From assembly GCF_000005825.2 (NCBI RefSeq), contig NC_013791.2:3782001-3846000 (forward strand): a DNA stretch of 64,000 bases, given 5' to 3'. The notes under the pieces were generated by a model. That model saw only the letters and a list, made by a program, of their open reading frames with translations. It was not told where the DNA came from and ran no database searches. Of the stretch, positions 16,726 to 25,003 are shown in pieces. Position 1 is the stretch's first letter. Every line of letters starts with the position of its first letter. The position numbers were made by a program, and so were the translations under genes. The DNA comes from Alkalihalophilus pseudofirmus OF4. Its GTDB lineage: Bacteria > Bacillota > Bacilli > Bacillales > Bacillaceae_D.

Positions 16726-17655
16726 TTATTTTGACGAAGTATCATCATCACTTGAGAGGGTTGTACTATTTTTAGATTTAGATTGTGATGATTTTTTTGA
16801 AGAAGTACGTTTTCTTCTTGTGTTTCCTTTTTTACTTGTTGTATTTTTTTTCGATGAATCTTTTTTGTCCTCTTCATCAGAATCCGATTCATCATCAGAC
16901 TCTTCCTCTTTTTCATCTTCGTCTGAGTCTTCTTCTTTATCCTTACTATCATCGTTCTTAGAAGACTTGTCTTCCTTGTCTTCCTTGTCTTCTTCTTCTT
17001 TCTCTTCTTCACCTGTGTTTTCTACTTCTTCTGGCTCTTCTTCCTTTGAGTCTTCCTCATCAGTTGAATCCTCATCATTTTCTTCTTCATCATTCTTTTC
17101 TTCTTCATCATTCTTTTCTTCTTTATTCTCATTTTGACCGTCTGCTAATTTTGTTAACATTTCTTCTAGTCTGCCTAGACGGTCATGAAGGTTTTCATTT
17201 TCTTCTTTCAATGCTTCATAGTCTTCATTTTTGGAACTTTCTTCTGTGCTATCAGAGTTCCCAGGAGCTGTATTTTCTTCTTCATTTGTTTCCTCATTTG
17301 TTTCTTCATTTGATGATTCTTCTTCATTATCATCCTTATCTTTTGAGTCATCGTTGTGGTTAAATAAGCTCATAGCGGAATTCTTAATCGAATCTGCCGC
17401 TTGCTTCGATTTTTCTTTTGCCATTTGGCCGAAATCTGATCCTTTGCTCTTTAGCTTGTCGCTGTCGATGCTGTCTTTAATTCTCTTTGCATTCTCAGGT
17501 GTAGCCAAATAACCAACTGTTGCTCCAATTAATCCCCCCGCAATGGAACGCTTAATAGGACTGCCGTTTGAACCTGTTTCCTCGTTCGATGTACCTTCAT
17601 TATTTGTTTGCTGATCCTCTGTTTGATTCTCTACTTTTTGTTGTTCTGCCATCAT
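16726..17655 (-). CDS. gvpT: Gas vesicle protein GvpT
   Basis: 309 residues. After a polar lead (1-33) comes a glycine-rich YtxH-like helix hairpin ('SIAGGLIGATVGYLATPENA', about 36-55), an amphipathic region, and a coiled coil 'ALKEENENLHDRLGRLEEML' (about 147-166). Residues about 175-265 are an Asp/Glu-dominated block, and the end is Ser/Lys/Arg-rich ('KKGNTRRKRTSSKKSS'). The order helix, coil, acid block, basic tail matches GvpT of B. megaterium. Its precise role in assembly is unknown. AGGAGG precedes two adjacent ATG codons, either of which may be used. Confidence 0.88.
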   Translation of the reverse strand: MMAEQQKVENQTEDQQTNNEGTSNEETGSNGSPIKRSIAGGLIGATVGYLATPENAKRIKDSIDSDKLKSKGSDFGQMAKEKSKQAADSIKNSAMSLFNHNDDSKDKDDNEEESSNEETNEETNEEENTAPGNSDSTEESSKNEDYEALKEENENLHDRLGRLEEMLTKLADGQNENKEEKNDEEEKNDEEENDEDSTDEEDSKEEEPEEVENTGEEEKEEEDKEDKEDKSSKNDDSKDKEEDSDEDEKEEESDDESDSDEEDKKDSSKKNTTSKKGNTRRKRTSSKKSSQSKSKNSTTLSSDDDTSSK

Positions 17656-17667
17656 AAAAACCTCCTA

Positions 17668-18000
17668 TTAATAATTAAACTCCGTCTGGTCTAAACGGTT
17701 TGTATTTAATTTATTTTCAAGAGACTCTAATCTCTCTTTTAACTTCTCATTTTCTTCTTCTAAAGCTTTTGTGCTGTTATTTGAGGCTTTTGAACTTAAG
17801 TAAGGGTCTGTTTCCCACCAGTCCATACCAATTTCTTTTGCTTTATCAACTGAGGCTACAATTAAACGGATTTTAATCGTTAATAGCTCCACATCAGCAA
17901 TACCAACTGTGATATCACCTGCAATCACAACGCCTTTATCTAATATTTTCTCTAACACATCTACAATCGTGCTTGACTGCATCGAGTGTTCGACTGCCAT
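17668..18000 (-). CDS. gvpJ: Gas vesicle minor shell protein GvpJ
   Basis: 110 residues with a GvpA-type core at 5-75 ('SSTIVDVLEKILDKGVVIAG', then 'ELLTIKIRLIVASVDKAKEI'), followed by 'DWWETDPYLSS' and a coiled-coil tail ('LEEENEKLKERLESLENKL', about 83-101). GvpJ is a minor shell-like protein thought to act in early assembly at the cone tips. Start at 18000, AAGGAGGACTTG upstream; a TTG two codons earlier is not favoured. Closely spaced after gvpK. Confidence 0.94.
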   Translation of the reverse strand: MAVEHSMQSSTIVDVLEKILDKGVVIAGDITVGIADVELLTIKIRLIVASVDKAKEIGMDWWETDPYLSSKASNNSTKALEEENEKLKERLESLENKLNTNRLDQTEFNY

Positions 18001-18025
18001 AATCAAGTCCTCCTTACCAATCTAG

Positions 18026-18310
18026 TTAAAGCAAACTTCCTAGGGGACCGAGGTCAATGTTTAAGTCATCGGCATCAAGGCCGAATATACTTTTTAACTC
18101 TTCCATTTTCTCTTCTAGATTCATTAAAGCTTCACCTAAATTTTCAATTTGTTCATCCGTTAACGTACCACCTTCAACACGCCGCATTGCATGCCGCTCA
18201 ACAATCTGCCGCAAGAGCTCGATGACGGTAAGAACTAGCTGTGCTAAGCCATGTTCAGCTTTATCAGGATCTAGATTAATTCTTCCATTTGTTCGGCTGG
18301 CCGGTTGCAT
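18026..18310 (-). CDS. gvpK: Gas vesicle protein GvpK
   Basis: 94 residues, largely helical, with the family pattern 'RINLDPDKAEHGLAQLVLTV', 'ELLRQIVERHAMRRVEGGTL' and 'QIENLGEALMNLEEKMEELK'. GvpK is an essential accessory protein for vesicle formation. The ATG lies within the 3' end of gvpS, giving a 35-nt overlap that suggests translational coupling. Confidence 0.93.
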   Translation of the reverse strand: MQPASRTNGRINLDPDKAEHGLAQLVLTVIELLRQIVERHAMRRVEGGTLTDEQIENLGEALMNLEEKMEELKSIFGLDADDLNIDLGPLGSLL

Positions 18311-18545
18311 CCATTAACTCCTCCCTTTGTAAATCAAAGTTTTCTGATGAAACAGGAGTATTCTGTTGTGCCTGAACGAGAGATTCTACAGAGGCAATTA
18401 AAACTCTTAAATCTAGATAAACTAGATCTACCCCCGCAATAGAGATCACTAAATCAGCTTTAATCGCTACTCCCTTATCAAGAATTACATCTAAAATATC
18501 AATCAATGCGATATCTTTGTCCTCAATTGATTCTCTTAGAGGCAT
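18276..18545 (-). CDS. gvpS: Gas vesicle minor shell protein GvpS
   Basis: 89 residues with the GvpA/J/M fold ('IALIDILDVILDKGVAIKAD', 'VDLVYLDLRVLIASVESLVQ') and a short polar tail. In the B. megaterium cluster this slot between gvpL and gvpK holds gvpS. It is expected to be a minor shell component. The 3' end overlaps gvpK by 35 nt in another frame. Confidence 0.92.
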   Translation of the reverse strand: MPLRESIEDKDIALIDILDVILDKGVAIKADLVISIAGVDLVYLDLRVLIASVESLVQAQQNTPVSSENFDLQREELMDATGQPNKWKN

Positions 18546-18558
18546 ATTGATTCCTCAC

Positions 18559-19365
18559 TTATGAAAACTGGGAAAAGTGGTAGGCTGGCCACGGACCGGA
18601 TGCGATAAACTGCCATCCCTTTTCTCCCATTTTCTTTTCATAGTCTTGAATTTGTTCTAAGAACGTTTCTACCTTTTCTTTAGGAATGAGATATACTCCA
18701 TTCCACGTCATGTTCTCTTTCTTTCCGGTTACATCCTTGTTCCAGTTTCTTTTCACTGTACCTTGCAACACATAATTGAGCAGATGATTATGGACCTCTT
18801 CACCGACACGTTCTTTTTCAGCTTCTGCTTCCTCTGCGATGACTTTATCTAGTTTTTTATTCTCAAAAAACTGCTTGCCTCTCGGTAACTCTTTGATCTC
18901 TTCTTTTCTAGCTTCCACTGCAGGGTTATTCTTTGCTACTTCTTCATGAAGCAGCTGATCATCGCAATAGATCTTAACATTCCACTCTTCGTTGCCTTTA
19001 AGAGAGCTGAACGTTTCAGCAAGTTTTATCTCGTGATCTTCAATGGTTTTCATTAAACTCTCTTCTGATTTATACAACGTACAAAATTTAAGTGGAATTG
19101 TCGTATAGCTTTTAGCTAGCTGCATCACGGTCTCATGGTGATGGAAGGCTTTTTCCTGAAGCCATTCCATATCTTGATCAACACGTTCTTTGATCTTCTC
19201 TTCTGAATACTCACTACCATCTAATTTGCAAACAACAGCACTGTGCTGCCCTATTTGGATGGGATAAAGCTCACCCTCTTGATCAAACCCTTTCATTGGT
19301 GGAAGCGGCTCGCTGCTTAATTCAGATGTTGGAATGAGCCCGTATAAATAAATTAATTGTTCCAT
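18559..19365 (-). CDS. gvpL: Gas vesicle assembly protein GvpL
   Basis: 268 residues of the GvpF/GvpL family: N-terminal ferredoxin-like domain ('IYLYGLIPTSELSSE', then 'HHHETVMQLAKSYTTIPLKF') and C-terminal domain ending 'GWQFIASGPWPAYHFSQF', the GPWP signature shared with GvpF. These proteins bind GvpA monomers and help assembly. The start at 19365 (ribosome site GGAGT, spacing 9) leaves a 5-nt gap to gvpG; a longer reading into gvpG is unsupported. Confidence 0.93.
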   Translation of the reverse strand: MEQLIYLYGLIPTSELSSEPLPPMKGFDQEGELYPIQIGQHSAVVCKLDGSEYSEEKIKERVDQDMEWLQEKAFHHHETVMQLAKSYTTIPLKFCTLYKSEESLMKTIEDHEIKLAETFSSLKGNEEWNVKIYCDDQLLHEEVAKNNPAVEARKEEIKELPRGKQFFENKKLDKVIAEEAEAEKERVGEEVHNHLLNYVLQGTVKRNWNKDVTGKKENMTWNGVYLIPKEKVETFLEQIQDYEKKMGEKGWQFIASGPWPAYHFSQFS

Positions 19366-19370
19366 CTTTC

Positions 19371-19634
19371 CTACTCCTTCTCTCTTCGCTGAGCCATCTG
19401 CTCCCACTGTTCAATCTCAAGCTGTTTAGCCACTTCATATCGAGTAAGCAGCTCTTCTTCCTTTGCTTTATAAGCTTCTTCAGGAATTTCGCCAAGTTCA
19501 TACATCATTTGGAGCTGGATCAGTTTTTGTTGAATCGTCGGCAGATCATAAAGCTCTTTATCTGCTTCTTCTTTCACTTTCTCACCGATTTTTATAACTA
19601 GGTTAATAGGGGCCGTTACCAGCTTATGAATCAT
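19371..19634 (-). CDS. gvpG: Gas vesicle protein GvpG
   Basis: 87 residues, helical and charged, with the family pattern 'LVTAPINLVIKIGEKVKEEA' followed by 'IQQKLIQLQMMYELGEIPEE'. GvpG lies between F and L in nearly every gvp cluster and interacts with them. Its ATG overlaps the gvpF TGA by one base (TGATG), so translation is likely coupled. Confidence 0.93.
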   Translation of the reverse strand: MIHKLVTAPINLVIKIGEKVKEEADKELYDLPTIQQKLIQLQMMYELGEIPEEAYKAKEEELLTRYEVAKQLEIEQWEQMAQRREKE

Positions 19635-20401
19635 CAGCTTTCTTCTACTTTCAACCTGATATTCACAAAATTATAGGCTGGCCATGGACCTGTATAATTA
19701 AAGTCCACTTTGTCATTCCACTTTTCATGAGCCTCATTAACCTTTTGATCAAATTCTTCTTCTTTATCCCGATCGACGAGAAAAGAGGCGTTTAACAGCA
19801 TCGTTTCTCCTATCGGATCATTGGCTTTTGCAGCCACTCCCGCCTTTTCTAATGGCTCATAGACCTTTTCCTTCACTTCGTTTTGCAAGGTCTTCATAAA
19901 TTGTTGAGCGGCATCTCCAATTTTAATCCGTTCATAATAACTTGCTGCTTCAGATTTCCCTTTAACAGAATGCGCCATCTTCTCTAAATTTGTATTTTCC
20001 TTCACTTTAGCTTCTAGCCATTCTTTTTTAGCAATCACCTTTAGTCCGACTTCAATTTTTCCTTTTATTTCTGGAAACAGCTTTGTAAATTGGGGATATA
20101 AATTCTCAAGTAATACCCCCACGTCTTCTGATGACTGAAATACATTACCAAAACTAACAGGAATAACTGTGTCTTTTTTGTCCATTACGACTGAAACAAC
20201 GTGTTGATGCATCATCAGATTCTCTTTGTTTGGGTGATAGATCTTCATTGGAACATCTGCTGCTACCATCGCGGCATTTTTATAACGCACTGTAAAAAGT
20301 TTTCGCTTCTCGCCTTCAATTTCTACTTCTCCAAAATCATCATCTACATCCGTCTCTATCCCGCAAAATATATACGTACCCATTTTTGTCTCTTGACTCA
20401 T
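19634..20401 (-). CDS. gvpF: Gas vesicle assembly protein GvpF
   Basis: 255 residues of the GvpF/GvpL family: 'GTYIFCGIE' at the start, a conserved 'SVVMDKKDTVIPVSFGNVF' in the N-terminal domain, and the C-terminal signature 'FNYTGPWPAYNFVNIRLK'. It is the structural paralogue of GvpL and in other systems contacts GvpA. Ribosome site is a modest AGGGG; gvpN ends 42 nt upstream. Confidence 0.94.
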   Translation of the reverse strand: MSQETKMGTYIFCGIETDVDDDFGEVEIEGEKRKLFTVRYKNAAMVAADVPMKIYHPNKENLMMHQHVVSVVMDKKDTVIPVSFGNVFQSSEDVGVLLENLYPQFTKLFPEIKGKIEVGLKVIAKKEWLEAKVKENTNLEKMAHSVKGKSEAASYYERIKIGDAAQQFMKTLQNEVKEKVYEPLEKAGVAAKANDPIGETMLLNASFLVDRDKEEEFDQKVNEAHEKWNDKVDFNYTGPWPAYNFVNIRLKVEES

Positions 20402-20443
20402 TCTTAAAAACCCCTTTATTTATGCTATTTCTATCTCCTGACC

Positions 20444-21361
20444 TTAATTAGAGACATTCATTTGTTTTAGTGCTTTCACTATTAGTTCTTCTGCTGCTTT
20501 GATTGGTTGCTCTGTTTCTATACAGCGGCTTAGTTGATGACTTAGGATGTCTAAACATAACTGCTTAAACTCCTCATTTTCTCCATCAATGGCTATGCCC
20601 TCTTCTACGACCAGTTTCGCAATCATGAGTGAAGCTCTTAAACTTGGTCCGTTCTCACCTGAACACTCATCTCTTAACCTCGAGACAAGAGTCGTAATCT
20701 TCTTTGCCTGACTCTCTTCAAGTCCATATTTACCCGCTGCAATATTCGCTTCATAGTCTTGATCTTTATAATCCACAACAATCGATATTAAGCGATCTAA
20801 TAAAGCATCCTGGGTTTTAAACACTCCGGCATATTCTTCTGGATTACTTGTGAAAATGACTCTAAAATCAGGATGAACAGGAACAAACGGTTCGGTTTTC
20901 TTTGAACCGTACAGGGGCAAGATCTTCTCTTCAAGAATGGATAAAAATAGATTGTTAGTTGTAGGCTTAGATCTTGTGAATTCATCGTAAACAAGCGTAT
21001 AACCATGTTTAACCGCTTCAAGCAGCCGTCCATCTCTCCATGTTTCTTGGACATTTTCGTCTTTTTTGTAAACAGAGCGTATATAATTATCAACGATCTT
21101 CTTACTTGTATAGCCTGTAAAACCACCAATTAAATCTTTATTATCTAACTCATGATTCCCATGAATCAGCATAACCGGACGTCTCCTCTTCTTAGCAAGG
21201 GCGAGTGCCAGAGATGTCTTCCCGGCCCCTGTTGGACCTGTGTAATGAATAGGGTAGCCTGCTTTTAAATAACGCAAGGAGCGAGTTAGCAGCTGTTTTG
21301 TGTCTTCATCTTGGATTAGAGCTTCAGTTTTTGTTTTGACCTTATCTTTTAATACAGTCAC
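20444..21361 (-). CDS. gvpN: Gas vesicle AAA+ ATPase GvpN
   Basis: 305 residues of the MoxR-like AAA+ family. Walker A 'GPTGAGKTSLALALA' (about 42-56), Walker B 'GYTLVYDEFTR' (about 124-134), sensor 1 'RVIFTSNPEEYAG', and an arginine-rich lid 'ALLDRLISIVVD'. GvpN uses ATP to help vesicle enlargement. It starts with GTG, preceded by GGAGGG at 7 nt spacing. Confidence 0.94.
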   Translation of the reverse strand: MTVLKDKVKTKTEALIQDEDTKQLLTRSLRYLKAGYPIHYTGPTGAGKTSLALALAKKRRRPVMLIHGNHELDNKDLIGGFTGYTSKKIVDNYIRSVYKKDENVQETWRDGRLLEAVKHGYTLVYDEFTRSKPTTNNLFLSILEEKILPLYGSKKTEPFVPVHPDFRVIFTSNPEEYAGVFKTQDALLDRLISIVVDYKDQDYEANIAAGKYGLEESQAKKITTLVSRLRDECSGENGPSLRASLMIAKLVVEEGIAIDGENEEFKQLCLDILSHQLSRCIETEQPIKAAEELIVKALKQMNVSN

Positions 21362-21391
21362 TAGGCATCCCTCCTACTCATTACTATTCTT

Positions 21392-21652
21392 TCATTGATC
21401 TATGGCACTTCTGTAACGCACCTCACGCCTTCTAAAAGAAGTCACTTCCTTATCCTCATTTAGAGCTACATCGTATACACCGATCATTTCGTCTTTTGCA
21501 TACTTTTTCATATATTCCTTTTCTTCAATGACTTCAACAATTAAGTGCCAGCCGCCATTCTCCGCTTCTTCAACTGCCGTTATTTTATGAAGAGGCGCAA
21601 CGTGTTCATTGAAGAAGTCAGCAACATTATTCATGATTTCTTTTATTCCCAT
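21392..21652 (-). CDS. gvpR: Gas vesicle protein GvpR (GvpO family)
   Basis: 86 residues. The sequence 'KITAVEEAENGGWHLIVEVI' followed by 'YDVALNEDKEVTSFRRREVR' is the GvpO-domain pattern, and the position between gvpB and gvpN is that of gvpR in B. megaterium. Haloarchaeal GvpO relatives are needed for vesicle production; the function of the Bacillus protein is not established. ATG 21652 has CAGGAGGG upstream. Confidence 0.87.
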   Translation of the reverse strand: MGIKEIMNNVADFFNEHVAPLHKITAVEEAENGGWHLIVEVIEEKEYMKKYAKDEMIGVYDVALNEDKEVTSFRRREVRYRSAIDQ

Positions 21653-21710
21653 AGTGCCCTCCTGCTTATCAGGCAATGTGCAGCCGACTTAAGCCGGCCG
21701 ACAACGCCAT

Positions 21711-21971
21711 TTAAATACTAAATGCAGCATTTCGTTCATTTGGCTGCTCAGGCAGCCCTTCCTCTTCTACCTCATCACGCAGGAGACCTACTGCTTCTGC
21801 ATAACGTAACCAAGTATCCACACTTGCAATAACCACACGTGCCTCAACTGTTAAAATTTCAATCCCTACTACCGAAACTCTCACAAAAGCATCAATAACA
21901 ATCCCTTTGTCTAAAATCCGGTCAATTACCTCTGCTAAACTTGAACTATCGGTACTTTTTTGAACAGCCAT
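21711..21971 (-). CDS. gvpB: Gas vesicle major shell protein GvpB (GvpA paralogue)
   Basis: 86 residues, a standard GvpA: '[20 protein letters not shown]' (helix 1, turn), '[20 protein letters not shown]' (strand 2, helix 2) and 'RYAEAVGLL'. Differs from the upstream gvpA product at residues 2-3, position 34 (Val for Leu) and the last ten. The hydrophobic ribs formed by this protein build the gas-permeable wall. Confidence 0.95.
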   Translation of the reverse strand: MAVQKSTDSSSLAEVIDRILDKGIVIDAFVRVSVVGIEILTVEARVVIASVDTWLRYAEAVGLLRDEVEEEGLPEQPNERNAAFSI

Positions 21972-21991
21972 TCTTCTTTCCCCTTTCCGAA

Positions 21992-22438
21992 TTAAGAACC
22001 CATTGTCTTAATATCATTTGAAGATTTGATATCCTTTGAGCTCTTCACATCTTTATAACTTTTGATGCTTGAAACTCCTTTAATCTGGCTGACACCTTTT
22101 ATTCTTTTGTCATCTTTATCATTCTGATTTGATTTGATTTTTTCCTGAAAGTCTTCCCCGGCTTCTACTACATTGCCTATCTTATCTTTCACTTTCAGTA
22201 AGGCATCTTGTGCTTTCTCTTTACCTTCTTCTGCCTTATCGTGCAGCTTCTCTGCGCCCTCGTCTTTCGCATCTTCAAGCTTATCAGTCGCATCATCAGC
22301 CTTATCTTGGACATTTTCAACAAACTTTTCCTTTGCTTTGTCTTTGACCGTTTCTTTTATTTCATCTTTGATTGGTTCTGGAGTATATTCGACTATTTTT
22401 TTAGCCGCTTTGCCGGCAGCTTTTTTAAATGTGCCCAT
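21992..22438 (-). CDS. gvpQ: Gas vesicle protein GvpQ
   Basis: 148 residues, highly charged and mostly helical (Lys/Asp/Glu/Ala), resembling LEA-type or YtxH-like helices over residues 1-105. The C-terminus (about 113-148) is a run of near-hexad repeats: [35 protein letters not shown]. The gene occupies the gvpQ slot between gvpP and gvpB. GvpQ has no known biochemical role. Strong ribosome site GAGGAGGAA. Confidence 0.82.
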   Translation of the reverse strand: MGTFKKAAGKAAKKIVEYTPEPIKDEIKETVKDKAKEKFVENVQDKADDATDKLEDAKDEGAEKLHDKAEEGKEKAQDALLKVKDKIGNVVEAGEDFQEKIKSNQNDKDDKRIKGVSQIKGVSSIKSYKDVKSSKDIKSSNDIKTMGS

Positions 22439-22473
22439 CGAATTCCTCCTCCTCTACTCTGAATCCATGAACG

Positions 22474-22950
22474 CTATTTCTTAGACTCTACTAAGTTGTT
22501 GAGCATTTCTTCAATTTTTTCTAAACGATCATTTAATTGTTTATTTTCTTCTTTTATTTCGTCGTATTCAGAAGACGACTGCTCTTGTGAAGAGTCTTCT
22601 TCCTTACTCTTATTTTGTTGTTCGTCTTGGTCTTGATCCTGTTCTTCATCTTGCTGTTCATTTTTTTTCTTCGGTAAAAATCCTCCGCCGTTCATATACC
22701 CGGATGCCGTTTGTCTAAAGCTGTTAATTGCTTGCTCCGTTAAAATTTCTTGAGCTGTCCGTTTTAATTCTTTTCCTGCCGACCTCATAACTTCAGACTC
22801 ACTTAAACTTTTCATTACCTTCTTGCTTGTACCTGGACTTGATAACAAACCAATTCCTGCTCCGACTACCCCGCCGATCAACGCTAGGTTCATAGAATTC
22901 GTTTGGTTGTTTTTCTCTGTGCTTTGTTTGCTCTCTTCTTTTGTTGTCAT
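22474..22950 (-). CDS. gvpP: Gas vesicle protein GvpP
   Basis: 158 residues. A polar lead is followed by a Gly-rich YtxH-like hydrophobic segment ('LALIGGVVGAGIGLLSSPGT', about 22-41), an amphipathic region, an acidic Gln/Glu/Asp-rich linker (95-130) and a coiled coil 'EIKEENKQLNDRLEKIEEML' (about 131-150). It is a shorter relative of GvpT in layout. Position between gvpA and gvpQ is that of gvpP in B. megaterium. Function unknown. Confidence 0.85.
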   Translation of the reverse strand: MTTKEESKQSTEKNNQTNSMNLALIGGVVGAGIGLLSSPGTSKKVMKSLSESEVMRSAGKELKRTAQEILTEQAINSFRQTASGYMNGGGFLPKKKNEQQDEEQDQDQDEQQNKSKEEDSSQEQSSSEYDEIKEENKQLNDRLEKIEEMLNNLVESKK

Positions 22951-23017
22951 ATCCTTTCAACCTCTTTTCTTATAAATTCGATAGATACTGTAAATAGAGT
23001 GATATCGTTATATATCT

Positions 23018-23278
23018 TTAGAAACTAAATTGCGGCTGTGTATTCTGACCTCTCTCGGGCAGGCCTTCTTCCTCCACTTCATCACGCAAAAGCCCTACTG
23101 CTTCTGCATAACGCAGCCAAGTGTCCACACTAGCTATCACAACCCTCGCTTCAACCGTTAAAATTTCAATTCCAACTAATGAGACTCTGACAAAGGCATC
23201 AATAACAATTCCTTTATCTAAGATTCTGTCAATCACTTCTGCCAGACTTGAACTATCCGTACTTTTTTGAATACTCAT
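23018..23278 (-). CDS. gvpA: Gas vesicle major shell protein GvpA
   Basis: 86 residues, first gene of the operon. The GvpA core is intact: '[20 protein letters not shown]', '[20 protein letters not shown]', '[15 protein letters not shown]'. Only its tail and three other positions differ from the second copy. It forms the vesicle wall. Ribosome site AAAGGAGTG at 8 nt spacing. Confidence 0.96.
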   Translation of the reverse strand: MSIQKSTDSSSLAEVIDRILDKGIVIDAFVRVSLVGIEILTVEARVVIASVDTWLRYAEAVGLLRDEVEEEGLPERGQNTQPQFSF

Positions 23279-23651
23279 CTAGCTCACTCCTTTATGGATT
23301 GTTTCTTGCGCTTAATCATAGGCTTATCATTACCAAACGAAGAACAACCAAATTCTGTCGGCTACGAGTCTATTCCTTAGAAAATAATGATTAAAACGAG
23401 TCTTTAGTATTGTTTAAATTAATTACCAGTATTTTCATTACAAACAGGGTTAGTTTTACAACTTTAGCCATCAGGAAATCATACAGGTACTGGTTTTAGC
23501 GACATTTTATTAACATTTCATTTCTTGTTTTGAAATATTTTGAAGCAATGTTGCCAGTCTAATAGATGGTCCTTAAGTCACAAGGATGACATAGAAAATA
23601 GTTATGTAAATTCTTACATATAGATAGTTTTTACCTTGCCTTGTGATAAAC
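23279..23651 (-). promoter_or_regulatory. Upstream region of the gvp operon
   Basis: A 373-bp AT-rich spacer between rlmN and gvpA that must contain the operon promoter. I see several weak -35/-10 candidates on the minus strand but none near consensus, no SigB pair and no riboswitch-like structure. No gene is evident. Confidence 0.4.
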
Positions 23652-23683
23652 ACAAAAAAGCGAACCTGTCTAAACAGGTTCGC
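23652..23683 (-). terminator. Terminator of rlmN
   Basis: GCGAACCTGT / ACAGGTTCGC stem (23660-23683) followed on the minus strand by TTTTTTG. Confidence 0.9.
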
Positions 23684-23715
23684 AATAAATCTAATCACGT
23701 TGATTAAGCATGTAA

Positions 23716-24798
23716 TTATGCTTTAACTTTGGATTTTGATTTGTCTTTTTTAATTTGTTTACTTCTTAGCTGGCCACATGCTGCATCAATATCTGTTCCG
23801 TGCTCAAGACGAACACCACAGTTAATGCCATTTTTCTTTAGTTCATCATAGAAGCCTAAAATATCTTCTTTAATGCTTCGTTGATACTGACCATGCTCAT
23901 CAACTGGGTTGTACGGAATTAAATTGACATACGTTAAATGACGTTTATCTTTGAACATTTCTGCAAGCTCTTTTGCATGCTCTCGTTGATCATTGACGCC
24001 TTTTAACAAGATATACTCAATCGTAATTTTACGATTTGTTTTCTCAAGATAATAATCAATAGCTTTCATCAGCTTTTCAATCGGAATCGCTTTGTTGATC
24101 TTCATAATCTTCGTTCGCAGCTCGTTATTAGGAGCATGAAGTGAGATCGCTAAGTTTACTTGCAGCTTAAGGTCTGCAAACTCATAGATCTTATCTGCCA
24201 ATCCACTTGTAGATACAGTAATATGACGAGCTCCGATAGCAAGTCCTTTATGGTCTTTCATTATTTCAAGGAAATCAACCATATTGTCAAAGTTATCAAA
24301 TGGCTCACCAATCCCCATCACAACAATGTGACTGACTCTCTCGTCTTTCCCAACACTATCTAAGTGATGCTGAACATTCATAATCTGTTCAACGATTTCA
24401 CCGCTCGATAGATCACGGCTTTTCTTTAACAGGCCGCTCGCACAGAAACTGCAGCCGATATTACAGCCTACTTGAGTCGTAACACAAACAGACAAACCGT
24501 ATTTATGCTTCATTAAGACTGTTTCAATTAAGTTGCCGTCATACAGTTTGAAGAGGAATTTAATGGTACCGTCACTAGATTCCTGCTTCACATGCTCTGT
24601 TAAAGTAGAAATTACAAAATTCTCTCTTAAAAGCTCTAGACAGTCTTTATTTACATTATTCATCTCATCAAAGCTTTTCACACGTTTTCTATATAACCAG
24701 TCCCAAACTTGAGTCGCACGGAATTTCTTATGTCCACGCTCCATCAGCCATTCAGTCAACTGATCCATCGTTAAACCGTAAATGGATTCTTTATGCAT
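23716..24798 (-). CDS. rlmN: 23S rRNA (adenine2503-C2)-methyltransferase RlmN
   Basis: 360 residues. Radical SAM motif 'CNIGCSFC' (Cx3Cx2C, about 112-119), the 'GMGEPFDN' type motif (here '[12 protein letters not shown]'), and the acceptor cysteine in 'DIDAACGQL' near the C-terminus. It methylates A2503 of 23S rRNA and some tRNAs. Ribosome site GAGGG. Single gene, own terminator. Confidence 0.96.
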   Translation of the reverse strand: MHKESIYGLTMDQLTEWLMERGHKKFRATQVWDWLYRKRVKSFDEMNNVNKDCLELLRENFVISTLTEHVKQESSDGTIKFLFKLYDGNLIETVLMKHKYGLSVCVTTQVGCNIGCSFCASGLLKKSRDLSSGEIVEQIMNVQHHLDSVGKDERVSHIVVMGIGEPFDNFDNMVDFLEIMKDHKGLAIGARHITVSTSGLADKIYEFADLKLQVNLAISLHAPNNELRTKIMKINKAIPIEKLMKAIDYYLEKTNRKITIEYILLKGVNDQREHAKELAEMFKDKRHLTYVNLIPYNPVDEHGQYQRSIKEDILGFYDELKKNGINCGVRLEHGTDIDAACGQLRSKQIKKDKSKSKVKA

Positions 24799-24951
24799 GT
24801 AAAACCCTCATTTCAATTTATATATTTCCCAAAGTCTAAGTGACATCTATTATAAGCCAGTGTATACACAACGTTGCATCTCTTCATTGTCCCATATCTA
24901 GAGAACACCCTCAACCATCGTGCCCTAAAAAGACACACTATAACCCATTAT

Positions 24952-24980
24952 AAGGATTGCCAAAGTACTTGACAATCCTT
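24952..24980 (-). terminator. Hairpin after the histidine kinase gene
   Basis: AAGGATTG / CAATCCTT with an inner CAA/TTG step. There is no T-run, so termination is uncertain. Confidence 0.4.
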
Positions 24981-25003
24981 AATGCTGTGTCTCTATATGG
25001 AAA

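Noticed and set aside
16701-17012. Basic Lys/Met-rich frame on the minus strand inside gvpT
   Set aside because: Frame-shifted reading of the acidic region; no start signal and overlaps a solid gene.
16820-17512. Serine/leucine-rich open frames opposite gvpT
   Set aside because: They are antisense readings of the Asp/Glu-rich codons; no ribosome sites, low complexity. The same holds opposite gvpU.
23279-23651. A sigma-B promoter for the gvp operon
   Set aside because: Looked for GTTT...GGGTAT pairs on the minus strand; none with good spacing.
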